NCBI RefSeq assembly: GCF_009906855.1 | Contig: NZ_CP047650.1 | Span: forward strand, 4,898,001 to 4,962,000 | Length of the DNA: 64,000 nt | DNA from: Xylophilus rhododendri | Lineage (GTDB): Bacteria > Pseudomonadota > Gammaproteobacteria > Burkholderiales > Burkholderiaceae_C | Direction: 5' to 3' | Shown: positions 53,401 through 61,942 of the stretch, piece after piece | Layout: each line of letters opens with the position of its first letter | Position numbering within the stretch: position 1 is the first letter of the stretch | Translations under genes and position numbers: made by a program | Notes under the pieces: model-generated | Databases searched by the model: none | What the model saw: only the letters and a program-made list of their open reading frames with translations | What the model was told of the DNA's origin: nothing

Positions 53401-54191
53401 AGGCTCGACCCGCCGTCCACCACCAGCTGGATGCCGGTGATGTAGGCCGCGTCGTCCGAGGCCAGGAAGAGGGCGGCCTTGGCGATGTCCCAGGGGCTGC
53501 CTTGGCGGCCCATGGGGCAGCGGGTGTCGCGGAAACGGTGGCCTGCTTCGGCGGCTTCGGCGCTGTCGTAGAGGGCGTCCGCATGGGGTGTCCGGATCAT
53601 GCCGGGCACGATGCAGTTGCAGCGCACCTGCTGCGCGGCGTACTGGCGGGCGATGACCCGGGTCATGTGGTTGAGCCCGGCCTTGGAGGTGCTGTAGGAC
53701 AGGAATTGCATCGGGCTCCACTTCAGGCTGGCGGTGGAGGACAGGTTGATGATGGCCCCGGAGCCCTGCGCCAGCATGGTCGGCATGACGGCCCGCGCCG
53801 CTGCCATCGCGCCGCGCAGGTTGATCGCCATCACCCGGTCCCAGCCGGCGTCGTCCACCTCCAGCAGATCGCCCTGGATCTCGATGCCCACGTTGTTGTG
53901 CAGCACATCGATGCGGCCGTGCGCGGCGGCGACGCGCGCCACCACCGCGTCGACCTCGGCCGAATCGCTCACGTCCATCTGCAGGGCCACGGCCTGGTGG
54001 CCTTCCGCGCGGATGAGTTCCGCGGCCTCCTGCGCCGCGGCCAGCGACCGGTCGGTGCAGACCACCAGCGCGCCTTCGCGGGCGAAGGTGATGGCGCAGG
54101 CCGTGCCGTTGCCGATCTGGTCGGCGCCGCTGAACTGCTTCTTGAGGGTGCCGGCGCCGGTGACCAGGGCGACTCTGTCTTTTAGCTTCAT
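53397..54191 (-). CDS. short-chain dehydrogenase/reductase
   Basis: A 264-residue classical SDR, likely an NAD(P)-dependent alcohol dehydrogenase. It has the cofactor motif VALVTGAGTLKKQFSG (slightly unusual spacing after TGAG), LHNNVGIEIQGD, the Ser in INLSSTASLKWSP and YSTSKAGLNHM with Tyr and Lys, and ends YITGIQLVVDGGSSL. The start MKLKDRV has GGGGAGG-type purines absent but a LacI operator 22 bases upstream. It is divergent from the SnoaL-like gene and shares that control region. Confidence 0.9.
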   Translation of the reverse strand: MKLKDRVALVTGAGTLKKQFSGADQIGNGTACAITFAREGALVVCTDRSLAAAQEAAELIRAEGHQAVALQMDVSDSAEVDAVVARVAAAHGRIDVLHNNVGIEIQGDLLEVDDAGWDRVMAINLRGAMAAARAVMPTMLAQGSGAIINLSSTASLKWSPMQFLSYSTSKAGLNHMTRVIARQYAAQQVRCNCIVPGMIRTPHADALYDSAEAAEAGHRFRDTRCPMGRQGSPWDIAKAALFLASDDAAYITGIQLVVDGGSSL

Positions 54192-54212
54192 GGGGAGGAT
54201 GTCTGGCGATGG

Positions 54213-54224
54213 AGAAACGTTTCT
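54213..54224. promoter_or_regulatory. LacI-type operator 3 (perfect 12-bp palindrome)
   Basis: AGAAACGTTTCT, a perfect palindrome 22 bases upstream of the SDR start. Confidence 0.7.
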
Positions 54225-54303
54225 ACATCCTAGTCCGCCACCGCCGTCCACAGGCATCAGGGCTTGCCCCAGTGTCCGCAGAAGGCCTGCCCGGCAAAAT
54301 GGC

Positions 54304-54315
54304 GTAAACGTTTCC
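54304..54315. promoter_or_regulatory. LacI-type operator 4
   Basis: GTAAACGTTTCC contains the palindromic core AAACGTTT, 23 bases before the SnoaL-like gene start. With operator 3 it brackets the divergent promoters. Confidence 0.6.
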
Positions 54316-54337
54316 GCAACCCACGAAGCCCTCCGAC

Positions 54338-54778
54338 ATGAACCAAGCGCTCACCCAGGCCCGCCTGAAAACCGTCCGCGACCACATGGCACTCGAATGC
54401 GTGCAGGACTGGGATGCCGTCATCGCCACCTTCGAGCATCCGCGCTACGAGATGCTGGGCAACGGCCAGGTCTATGACGGCGAGGCCGAGGTGCGCGCCT
54501 ATTTCGACGCCTCGCGCAAGGCCTTTCCCGACCAGGTCAACGAAATCATCGCGCTGGCCGCGGACGACGGCACGAACACGGTGCTGGTCGAGTTCTTCCT
54601 GATCGGCACCCACCTGGGCGACTTCACCGTGCGCGGCAAGGTCTACCCGGCCACCGGCAAGGGCTTCAAGGTGCGCATGGCCGCCACCTTCGAATTCGCG
54701 CCCGGCTCGGACAAGGTGATCTGCGAGCGACCCTACACCTCGCCGGACCTGAAGCTGCAGCAGCTCGGCCTGCTGTGA
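54338..54778 (+). CDS. SnoaL/NTF2-like protein
   Basis: A 146-residue cone-shaped NTF2-fold protein. The pattern MALECVQDWDAVIATFEHPRYEMLGNGQVYDGEAEVRAYF-type (start of the fold; seen as LECVQDWDAVIATF and YDGEAEVRAYF) and VLVEFFLIGTHLGDF and AATFEF support the SnoaL-like/ester cyclase group. Such proteins act as small hydrolases, isomerases or cyclases. It is followed after 29 bases by a cupin gene in the same direction; both follow operators 3 and 4, so LacI control is likely. Confidence 0.82.
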   Translation: MNQALTQARLKTVRDHMALECVQDWDAVIATFEHPRYEMLGNGQVYDGEAEVRAYFDASRKAFPDQVNEIIALAADDGTNTVLVEFFLIGTHLGDFTVRGKVYPATGKGFKVRMAATFEFAPGSDKVICERPYTSPDLKLQQLGLL

Positions 54779-54807
54779 TCCCACGGCCCTCTTTCCAGGA
54801 GACCACG

Positions 54808-55326
54808 ATGAACCTCCCGAATACGCTTCCCACCTCGCTCACCCACCAGGACAGCCTGCTGACGGTGAACATCCACGACCTGACCTATGTGCCGGGTGCC
54901 GCGCCGGGCTCGGAGATCGTGCCGCTGTTCCTGGACCGCGAGAACGGCATCTGGGTGCTGTACGGGCGCTTCCAGCCGGGTACCCGGCTGCCCAAGCATT
55001 TCCATACCGGCACGGTGCATTTCTTCACCACCAAGGGCGAGTGGAACTACCTGGAGTACCCGCAGAACCCGCAGACCGAAGGCAGCTACCTCTACGAGCC
55101 GGCCGGTTCCATTCACAGCTTCGCGGTGCCGGACGATGCCGCGGGGCCGGCCGAAGGCTTCATGGTGGTGTATGGCGCCAACATCAATTTCGACGGCGAG
55201 CAGTTCCAGAACATCCGCGATGCCGGCGCGATCGAGGACGGCATCCTGGCCTGGTTCCGCGAGCGCGGTCTGCCGGTGCCGCCCTATATCTCGCCGAAGT
55301 CGGCGGACCACAAGAACCGCGGCTGA
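54808..55326 (+). CDS. cupin, ChrR/2,4'-dihydroxyacetophenone-dioxygenase-like
   Basis: A 172-residue single-domain cupin related to acetylacetone-cleaving and 2,4'-dihydroxyacetophenone dioxygenases. The metal site is visible in GTRLPKHFHTGTVHFFTTKGEW (His, His, His/Glu) and in GSIHSFAVP. It may cleave a C-C bond of a diketone-like intermediate. Start at MNLPNTLPTSL with AGGAGA upstream. It lies in one operon with the SnoaL-like gene. Substrate unknown. Confidence 0.82.
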   Translation: MNLPNTLPTSLTHQDSLLTVNIHDLTYVPGAAPGSEIVPLFLDRENGIWVLYGRFQPGTRLPKHFHTGTVHFFTTKGEWNYLEYPQNPQTEGSYLYEPAGSIHSFAVPDDAAGPAEGFMVVYGANINFDGEQFQNIRDAGAIEDGILAWFRERGLPVPPYISPKSADHKNRG

Positions 55327-55475
55327 AGGCGGCGCGGTTTTCAATGACCTCCACCCGATAGGTGATAGCCGGACTCAATTTGACACAGATTGCACCAAAA
55401 ACGACACTCCGGGCCCGCTAGCAGAGCGGCTCGCACACCGCGAGCACTCACGCACATCCCCTGGAGAGACGACAC

Positions 55476-57110
55476 ATGCCCGGATTCCTGGACAAGGAAC
55501 GCACCATCGCCGGCCCCGGCTTCAACCGCTGGCTGGTGCCGCCAGCAGCCCTCGCCATCCACCTCTGCATCGGCATGGCCTATGGCTTCGCGGTGTTCTG
55601 GCTGCCGCTGTCGAAGGCCCTGGCCACGGCCGGCACCGGCGCGGTGACCTGCGGGCCGGAGGTGAGTTTCCTCGCCGAGCTGTTCGCCACCGATTGCGAC
55701 TGGCGTGTGGCCACCCTGGGCTGGATGTACACCCTGTTCTTCGTCTTCCTCGGCTGCTCGGCGGCCCTGTGGGGCGGCTGGCTGGAACGGGCCGGTCCGC
55801 GCAAGGCCGGCGTGGTGGCGGCGGTCTGCTGGTGCGGCGGCATGCTGCTGTCGGCGCTGGGCATCCACCTGCACCAGTTCTGGCTGATGATCCTGGGCTC
55901 CGGGGTGATAGGCGGCATCGGGCTGGGCCTGGGCTATATCTCGCCGGTGTCCACGCTGATCAAGTGGTTCCCCGACCGGCGCGGCATGGCCACCGGCATG
56001 GCCATCATGGGCTTCGGCGGCGGCGCGATGATCGGCTCGCCGCTGGCGGTCGACCTGATGAAGAACTTCTCCACGGCCACCGATGTGGGGGTGATGCAGA
56101 CCTTCGTGGTCATGGCCATCGTCTACTTCGTCTTCATGATGGCCGGCGCGCTCGGCTACCGCGTGCCGCCCAGCGGCTGGAAGCCGGCCGGCTGGACGGC
56201 ACCGGCCGCGCAGGCGTCCAACACCATGATCACCCAGCGCCATGTGCATGTGAAGAAGGTCTGGGGCATCCCCCAGTTCTGGCTGGTGTGGGTGGTGCTG
56301 TGCATGAACGTGAGCGCGGGCATCGGCGTGATCGGCATGTCTTCGCCGATGCTGCAGGAAGTCTTCGGCGGCAGCCTGATCGGCGTGGCCAAGAAGTTCG
56401 GCGAACTCGACAAGAGCGAGCTGGCGGCGATCGCCGTGGTGGCGGGCGGTTTCACCGCGCTGCTGTCGCTGTTCAACATCGGCGGGCGCTTCTTCTGGGC
56501 CACCATCTCCGACAAGCTCGGCCGACGGCTCACCTACGTGACCTTCTTCGTGCTGGGCGGCCTGCTCTACGCCAGCATTCCGGGCTCGGCATCGGCCGGC
56601 AACAAGCTGCTGTTCGTCGGTGCCTTCTGCATCATCCTGTCGATGTACGGCGGCGGTTTCGCCACGGTGCCGGCCTACCTGGCCGACCTGTTCGGCACCC
56701 AGTTCGTGGGCGCCATCCACGGCCGGCTGCTCACCGCCTGGGCGACCGCCGGCATCCTGGGCCCGGTGGTGGTGAACTACATGCGGCAGTACCAGCTGGG
56801 CCTGGGCATTCCGCGCGAACAGGTCTACAACCAGACCATGTACATCCTGGTGGGCATGCTCGGCGTCGGCCTGGTCGCCAACCTGCTGGTGCGCCCGGTG
56901 GCCGACAAATACTTCATGAGCGAGGCCGAACTGGCCGTCGAGAAGCAGTTGGCCCACGAGAAGGCCGCCGCCGCCGAGGTCGGCGCGGGCAGCGGCGCTG
57001 GCGGCCCGACCAGCCCGGCCCTGGTGGGATTCGCCTGGCTGGCGGTGGGGATACCGCTGGCCTGGGGCGTCTGGCGCACACTGCAGAGCGCTGCCAAGTT
57101 CTTCAACTGA
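55476..57110 (+). CDS. MFS transporter, oxalate/formate antiporter (OFA) family
   Basis: A 544-residue inner-membrane transporter with 12 predicted helices and a long hydrophilic loop after helix 6. The OFA-type features include the N-terminal WLVPPAALAIHLCIGMAYGFAVFWLPL, GGIGLGLGYISPVSTLIKWFPDRRGMATGMAIMGFGGGAMI and GRRLTYVTFFVLGG. The C-terminal helix is preceded by an Ala/Gly-rich linker. Just 7 bases before an FdhF/YdeP-type oxidoreductase gene, so it may supply formate, oxalate or a related monocarboxylate. Its last helix (about 510-540) is an extra segment beyond the 12. Confidence 0.9.
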   Translation: MPGFLDKERTIAGPGFNRWLVPPAALAIHLCIGMAYGFAVFWLPLSKALATAGTGAVTCGPEVSFLAELFATDCDWRVATLGWMYTLFFVFLGCSAALWGGWLERAGPRKAGVVAAVCWCGGMLLSALGIHLHQFWLMILGSGVIGGIGLGLGYISPVSTLIKWFPDRRGMATGMAIMGFGGGAMIGSPLAVDLMKNFSTATDVGVMQTFVVMAIVYFVFMMAGALGYRVPPSGWKPAGWTAPAAQASNTMITQRHVHVKKVWGIPQFWLVWVVLCMNVSAGIGVIGMSSPMLQEVFGGSLIGVAKKFGELDKSELAAIAVVAGGFTALLSLFNIGGRFFWATISDKLGRRLTYVTFFVLGGLLYASIPGSASAGNKLLFVGAFCIILSMYGGGFATVPAYLADLFGTQFVGAIHGRLLTAWATAGILGPVVVNYMRQYQLGLGIPREQVYNQTMYILVGMLGVGLVANLLVRPVADKYFMSEAELAVEKQLAHEKAAAAEVGAGSGAGGPTSPALVGFAWLAVGIPLAWGVWRTLQSAAKFFN

Positions 57111-57117
57111 ATTTCCC

Positions 57118-59448
57118 ATGGACGAACAGAAGATCGAGTTCTACAAGGGCCCCGCCGGTGGCTGGGGCGCCCTGAAGTCGGTCGGCCGTGCGCTGCAGCG
57201 GCAGGACATCGCGATCAAGGGCGCCAAGACCCTGCTGTCGGCCAACCAGCCCGACGGCTTCGACTGCCCCGGCTGTGCCTGGCCCGACCGCAACCACGCC
57301 TCCACCTTCGAGTTCTGCGAGAACGGCGCCAAGGCCGTGGCCGCCGAGGCCACCGCGCGCCGCGCCGGGCCGGAGCTGTTCGCCCGGTACAGCGTGGCCG
57401 AACTCGCCGAGCAGAGCGATTTCTGGCTGGAAGACCAGGGGCGGCTGACGCATCCCATGGTGTACGACGCGGCCACCGACCATTACCTGCCCATCGAGTG
57501 GGATGCCGCCTTCGCCCTGATCGCGCGCCATCTCAACGCGCTGCCCGATCCCAACCAGGCGGTCTTCTACACCTCGGGCCGGGCCAGCAACGAGGCAGCC
57601 TTCCTCTACCAGCTGTTCGTGCGCGAATACGGCACCAACAACTTCCCCGACTGCTCCAACATGTGCCACGAGCCCAGCGGCAGCGGCATGCGGCCGCAGA
57701 TCGGCGTGGGCAAGGGCACGGTGTCGCTGGAGGATTTCGAGCACGCCGACGCCATCTTCATCTTCGGCCAGAACCCCGGCACCAACCATCCGCGCATGCT
57801 CGGCGAGCTGCGCGAGGCGCACAAGCGCGGCGCGAAGATCGTCAGCTTCAACCCCTTGCGCGAACGCGGCCTGGAGCGCTTCCAGGATCCGCAGAGCAAG
57901 ATGGAGATGGCCACGATGGGCTCCACGCCCATCAGCACGCACTACTTCCAGCTGCAGGTGGGCGGCGACTTCGCGGCCCTCAAGGGGATGATGAAACACC
58001 TGGTCGAGCGCGAGGACGCGGGCGAGCAGGTGCTCGACCATGCCTTCATCGCCGAGCACACCAGCGGCATCGAGGCCCTGCTGGCCGACCTGCGCGCCGA
58101 GAGCTGGGAGGCCCTGGTGGCCGAGTCCGGCCTGAGCGAGCAGCAGATCCGCCAGGCCGCCGAGGTCTACCGCCAGGCCGAACGCGCCATTGTCTGCTGG
58201 GGCATGGGCATCACCCAGCACCAGCATTCGGTGGCGACCATCCAGCTGATCGTCGACCTGCTGCTGCTGCGCGGCAATATCGGCCGCCCGGGCGCCGGGC
58301 CTTGCCCGGTGCGCGGCCACAGCAATGTGCAGGGCGACCGCACCATGGGCATCTGGGAGAAGCCGCCGGCCGCGCTGCTCGACCAGCTGGAGAAGATCTT
58401 CGGCTTCAAGCCGCCGCGCGAGCACGGCTGGGACGTGGTGCAGACCATCGCCGCCATGCGTGACGGCAAGGGCAAGGTCTTCTTCGCGCTGGGCGGCAAT
58501 TTCGCCTCGGCCACGCCGGACACCTTCGAGACCTGGAAGGCGCTGCGCAGGTGCGAGCTGACAGTGCATGTCACCACCAAACTCAACCGCAGCCATTTGA
58601 TCCACGGCCGCGAGGCGCTGATCCTGCCCTGCCTGGGCCGCACCGAGATCGACATGCAGGCCGAGGGCCCGCAGGGCGTGACGGTGGAGGACTCCATGGG
58701 CATGGTGCACATCTCCAAGGGCATCAACCCGCCGGCATCGGAGCACCTGCTGTCCGAGCCCGCCATCGTCGCCCGCCTGGCCCATGCCACGCTGGGCGTG
58801 CGCAGCCGCATCGACTGGCTGGGGGCGATCGAGAACTACGACCGGGTGCGCGAGCTGATCGAGAAGGTCTTCGTCGACTTCCACGATTTCAACCGCCGCG
58901 TGGCGGTGCCCGGCGGCTTTCGCCTGCGCAACACGGCCAGCGAACGCGTCTGGACCACCGACACCGGCCGCGCCAACTTCTACGCTCACCGGCTGCCCAC
59001 CGACACGCCGGTGCACCGGGCGCGCGCCAAGGGCCTGGACACCATCGTGTTCAAGCTCGGCACCACCCGTTCGCACGACCAGTACAACACCACCATCTAC
59101 GGCATGGACGACCGCTACCGCGGCGTGTTCGGCCAGCGCCGGGTGGTCTTCATCCACCCCGATGACATCCGTTCGCTGGGCATGCGGGACGGCGACTGGG
59201 TGGACCTTCAGACCGTCTGGGACGACGGCCAGGAGCGCCGCGCCGAGCGCTTCAAGCTGGTGCCCTACGACATCCCGCGCGGCTGCCTGGCGGCCTATTA
59301 CCCGGAGACCAATCCGCTGGTGCCGCTGGAGGCTGTGGCGCTGACGGCGGGCACGCCGACCTCCAAGTCGATCCCCGTGATCCTGGTGCCGCATCTGGCG
59401 GCGGCGCCCGCGCCGTCCATGCCCTTGTTCGAAGGCGCCACCGCTTGA
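57118..59448 (+). CDS. FdhF/YdeP-family molybdopterin oxidoreductase
   Basis: A 776-residue cytoplasmic molybdenum enzyme of the YdeP branch related to formate dehydrogenase H. The N-terminal Cys group DCPGCAWP ... FEFCENG is reminiscent of, but not identical to, a 4Fe-4S site. The molybdenum region is NNFPDCSNMCHEPSGSGM, with FIFGQNPGTNHPRML and PVRGHSNVQGDRTMG for the cofactor; the C-terminal beta-barrel domain includes TIVFKLGTTRSHDQYNTT. The physiological reaction of YdeP enzymes is not settled. The nearby fdhD and OFA transporter support a formate-like function. Confidence 0.9.
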   Translation: MDEQKIEFYKGPAGGWGALKSVGRALQRQDIAIKGAKTLLSANQPDGFDCPGCAWPDRNHASTFEFCENGAKAVAAEATARRAGPELFARYSVAELAEQSDFWLEDQGRLTHPMVYDAATDHYLPIEWDAAFALIARHLNALPDPNQAVFYTSGRASNEAAFLYQLFVREYGTNNFPDCSNMCHEPSGSGMRPQIGVGKGTVSLEDFEHADAIFIFGQNPGTNHPRMLGELREAHKRGAKIVSFNPLRERGLERFQDPQSKMEMATMGSTPISTHYFQLQVGGDFAALKGMMKHLVEREDAGEQVLDHAFIAEHTSGIEALLADLRAESWEALVAESGLSEQQIRQAAEVYRQAERAIVCWGMGITQHQHSVATIQLIVDLLLLRGNIGRPGAGPCPVRGHSNVQGDRTMGIWEKPPAALLDQLEKIFGFKPPREHGWDVVQTIAAMRDGKGKVFFALGGNFASATPDTFETWKALRRCELTVHVTTKLNRSHLIHGREALILPCLGRTEIDMQAEGPQGVTVEDSMGMVHISKGINPPASEHLLSEPAIVARLAHATLGVRSRIDWLGAIENYDRVRELIEKVFVDFHDFNRRVAVPGGFRLRNTASERVWTTDTGRANFYAHRLPTDTPVHRARAKGLDTIVFKLGTTRSHDQYNTTIYGMDDRYRGVFGQRRVVFIHPDDIRSLGMRDGDWVDLQTVWDDGQERRAERFKLVPYDIPRGCLAAYYPETNPLVPLEAVALTAGTPTSKSIPVILVPHLAAAPAPSMPLFEGATA

Positions 59449-59747
59449 GCCGGCCCGCGCCGGCCTTCGGCACGCTGGCGGCGGCGCTGCTGATCACGCT
59501 GGCGCAAGAGGGCGCGGACGCCGGGCGGCCGGTCTCGCTGCCGCGCCTGGTCAAACGGCTGGAGCAGGGCGCCAGCGTGCTGCTGCGCGAGCTGGCGCTG
59601 ATGGGCAGTGCCCGCATCGGCGCAGTGGCCGGCCCGGGCTGGGTGCAGGTCGAGCAGGACGGCGAGCGCTGGCGGGTACGGCTGACCGCCGAGGGCGCGG
59701 CAGCCGCCTCGCGCATCGAGTGGCCGGCGGACGACATCCGCTCCTGA
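59445..59747 (+). CDS. small winged-helix-like protein of the formate dehydrogenase cluster
   Basis: A 100-residue protein starting at a TTG that overlaps the oxidoreductase stop (TTGA), indicating coupling. The sequence looks like a winged helix: FGTLAAALLITLAQEG, SLPRLVKRLEQGASVLLRELALMG and WRVRLTAEGAAAASRI. It could be a regulator or an accessory factor of the oxidoreductase. No Cys. The unusual start codon and coupling mean a weakly translated, dependent gene. Confidence 0.65.
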   Translation: MSRPAPAFGTLAAALLITLAQEGADAGRPVSLPRLVKRLEQGASVLLRELALMGSARIGAVAGPGWVQVEQDGERWRVRLTAEGAAAASRIEWPADDIRS

Positions 59748-59790
59748 CGCTGGCGCCATCCACAGACGATAGGGCCGTGCCCCCTGGGCG

Positions 59791-59852
59791 TTCGGTTGCG
59801 GGCGTTCGGCTTCGTCATGTTTTCCTTCGGTGATGCCGAACTCTCCAAAACT
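59791..59852 (+). promoter_or_regulatory. perfect PIP box (candidate hrp promoter)
   Basis: TTCGG (59791-59795), 15 bases, TTCGT (59811-59815), 31 bases, AAAACT (59847-59852), ending 41 bases before the small acidic gene. The area holds other TTCG copies, so chance is more of a concern here than elsewhere. Confidence 0.5.
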
Positions 59853-59893
59853 GTGCCGCAAGTCTTGGATTCAGCCCCACACAAGGAAACCAC

Positions 59894-60097
59894 ATGGACC
59901 CGATCCGCCCCCTGCCCCTGCCTCCCCTGGCCGCCGTCGACGATGAGGAAGACGCGCTGGACTGGTTGCTCGACGAGGAAGAGGAAGAGGAGGCCGGAGG
60001 GGACACCGACGCCGATGCGGACGAACTGCTGGCCGGCGAACTCGGCAGCTTCCTGCGCGACCACGGCTGCGGCGGCGCGGCCCTGGGCGAGGACTGA
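59894..60097 (+). CDS. 67-residue very acidic protein
   Basis: A tiny protein: a Pro-rich start MDPIRPLPLPPLAA, then an extremely acidic tract (DDEEDALDWLLDEEEEEEAGGDTDADADE), then ELGSFLRDHGCGG. The start MDPxxPLPLPPL recalls the MDLPPL and MALPPLL starts of candidate effectors C2 and C3, and AAGGAAACCAC before the ATG is an adequate ribosome site. A perfect PIP box lies upstream. It could be a small secreted or chaperone-like protein, or an accessory of the surrounding formate dehydrogenase cluster. Function unknown. Confidence 0.55.
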   Translation: MDPIRPLPLPPLAAVDDEEDALDWLLDEEEEEEAGGDTDADADELLAGELGSFLRDHGCGGAALGED

Positions 60098-60148
60098 AGC
60101 CCGGGCTTTTGTCGCACGCGGCGCCCCGGGGCGCGGGAGAATCGGGCC

Positions 60149-61012
60149 ATGCCTTCCGATATGAACCCGCCCGCCATCGCCGACGACACCCCGAGCCTTT
60201 CCTCGCTGCTGCAGGTGCCGGTATGGCGCGAGAGCCGCACGGCCGAGGCGCGTGAAGACCGCGACTGGCTGGCCGCCGAGGTGCCTGTCGCGCTGGTCTT
60301 CAACGGCATCTCGCACGCGGTGATGATGGCCACGCCGCAGGACCTGGAAGACTTCGCCCTGGGTTTCTCGCTCAGCGAGGGCATCCTCGATGCGCCCGCG
60401 GACTGCCGGGGCATCGAGATGCGCCAGGTGGCCTTGCCCGCGGGCTCGGCGGACGATCCCGAAGCCCCGGCCATCGAGCTGCATCTGGACATCGCCAACC
60501 GCGCCTTCATGCGACTGAAGGAGCGCCGCCGCTCGCTCACCGGCCGCACCGGCTGCGGCGTCTGCGGCATCGACAGCCTGGGCGCGCTCGACCTGCTGCC
60601 GGCGCCGTCATCCACGGCCTTGCCCGCGGGCATCGATGTGAAGACCGTGCTGGCGGCTTTCGACGGGCTGAACGCCCTGCAGCAGCTCAACGCCCTGGCA
60701 GGCTCCCTGCATGCGGCCGGCTGGGCGCGGCCGGATGGCAGCCTGGCCGAGGTGCTGGAAGACGTGGGCCGGCACAACGCACTCGACAAGTTGCTGGGCC
60801 GGCTGGCGCGCACCGGGCGGCTGGCGGAGCCCGGCTTCGTCGTCATGTCCAGCCGCGGCAGCTACGAGCTGGTGCGCAAATGCACCCGCCTGGGGGTGCC
60901 GGCCCTGGCCACCATCTCGGCGCCGACCACGCTGGCGGTGCGCATCGCACGCGAGGGCGGGCTGGCGCTGTGGGGACTTTGCCGGCGGGACAAGGCCGTG
61001 CGTTACGCCTGA
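60149..61012 (+). CDS. fdhD: formate dehydrogenase accessory sulphurtransferase FdhD
   Basis: A 287-residue protein that transfers sulphur to the molybdenum cofactor of formate-dehydrogenase-type enzymes. The redox pair is in GRTGCGVCGIDSL (about 131-143). Other family blocks: VPVALVFNGISHAVMMATPQDLEDFALGFSLSEGI, VGRHNALDKLLGRL and GSYELVRKCTRLGVPALATISAPT. It probably matures the molybdopterin oxidoreductase upstream. Confidence 0.96.
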   Translation: MPSDMNPPAIADDTPSLSSLLQVPVWRESRTAEAREDRDWLAAEVPVALVFNGISHAVMMATPQDLEDFALGFSLSEGILDAPADCRGIEMRQVALPAGSADDPEAPAIELHLDIANRAFMRLKERRRSLTGRTGCGVCGIDSLGALDLLPAPSSTALPAGIDVKTVLAAFDGLNALQQLNALAGSLHAAGWARPDGSLAEVLEDVGRHNALDKLLGRLARTGRLAEPGFVVMSSRGSYELVRKCTRLGVPALATISAPTTLAVRIAREGGLALWGLCRRDKAVRYA

Positions 61013-61024
61013 ACCGCCTGTCCC

Positions 61025-61942
61025 TCAGCGGCCCTGGAGCGCCGGGGAACGCGAGAAAACCTCTGCCGCCCAGTCCACGAAGGCCCGCACCTTGGCACTC
61101 AGATGCCGGTTCGGCGGATACACCACATGGAAAGGGAAGGGCGCCGTGGTCCAGTCCGGCAGCACCTGCACCAGGTCGCCGCAGGCCAGGTGCGGCGCCG
61201 CCGCGAAGGTCGCCATCTGCGACATGCCCAGGCCCGCCAGCACGGCCGACTCGTGCGCATTGGCCTCGTTCACGGCCAGCTGGTAGCGCATGGTCAGCTC
61301 CACACGCTCGTCGCCATTGACGAAGTCCATGGGGAAGGGCCGGCCGGTGCGGTTCATCAGGTAGTGGATCACCCGGTGCTGCTCGCCTTCCAGCTCGCTC
61401 GGATGCTGCGGCACGCCGTGGCGGCGCAGGTAATCCGGCGAGGCCACGTTGATGAAGCTGATGCTGCCGATGCGCCGCGCCACCAGGAACTGCTCGGTGA
61501 GTTCGCCGCCGCGGATCACGCAGTCGACGTTCTCGCCGATCAGGTCGACCGCGCGGTCGCCCACGCCGAGGTCGAGCTGGATGTCGGGATAGCGGTCCTG
61601 GAACTCGCGCAGCGCCGGGATGATGATCAGCCGCGCCACCGAGGAGCCGATGTCCACCCGCAGCCGGCCGCGCGGCGTGGCCTGGGCGTTGGTCATGCTG
61701 GCCTCGATGTCGTCGAGGTCGCTGAGCAGCCGGCTGGCGCGTTCGTAGTAGGCCGCGCCGTCGGCGGTGACGGTCACCCGGCGGGTGGTGCGGTTGAGCA
61801 GGCGCACCTGCAGGCGCGACTCCAGGGCCTGGACCTGCTTGGTGATCGAAGCCTTGGGCAGCGACAGCGAATCGGCGGCCTTGGTGAAGTTGCCGGTCTC
61901 CACCACCCGGGTAAAGGCGCGCATCGCCTGGATCTGGTCCAT
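61025..61942 (-). CDS. LysR-family regulator (CrgA/DsdC-like group)
   Basis: A 305-residue LysR-type regulator. The N-terminal winged helix begins MDQIQAMRAFTRVVETGNFTKAADSL, with LPKASITKQVQALE as recognition helix; the substrate-binding domain (about 90-300) follows with RGRLRVDIGSSVARL. This group is abundant in Burkholderiales and often controls an adjacent divergent oxidoreductase or efflux gene; here a hydrolase and an RND efflux adaptor are divergent. The start is the ATG at 61942; a much longer reading upstream has Arg-rich noise. Confidence 0.92.
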   Translation of the reverse strand: MDQIQAMRAFTRVVETGNFTKAADSLSLPKASITKQVQALESRLQVRLLNRTTRRVTVTADGAAYYERASRLLSDLDDIEASMTNAQATPRGRLRVDIGSSVARLIIIPALREFQDRYPDIQLDLGVGDRAVDLIGENVDCVIRGGELTEQFLVARRIGSISFINVASPDYLRRHGVPQHPSELEGEQHRVIHYLMNRTGRPFPMDFVNGDERVELTMRYQLAVNEANAHESAVLAGLGMSQMATFAAAPHLACGDLVQVLPDWTTAPFPFHVVYPPNRHLSAKVRAFVDWAAEVFSRSPALQGR

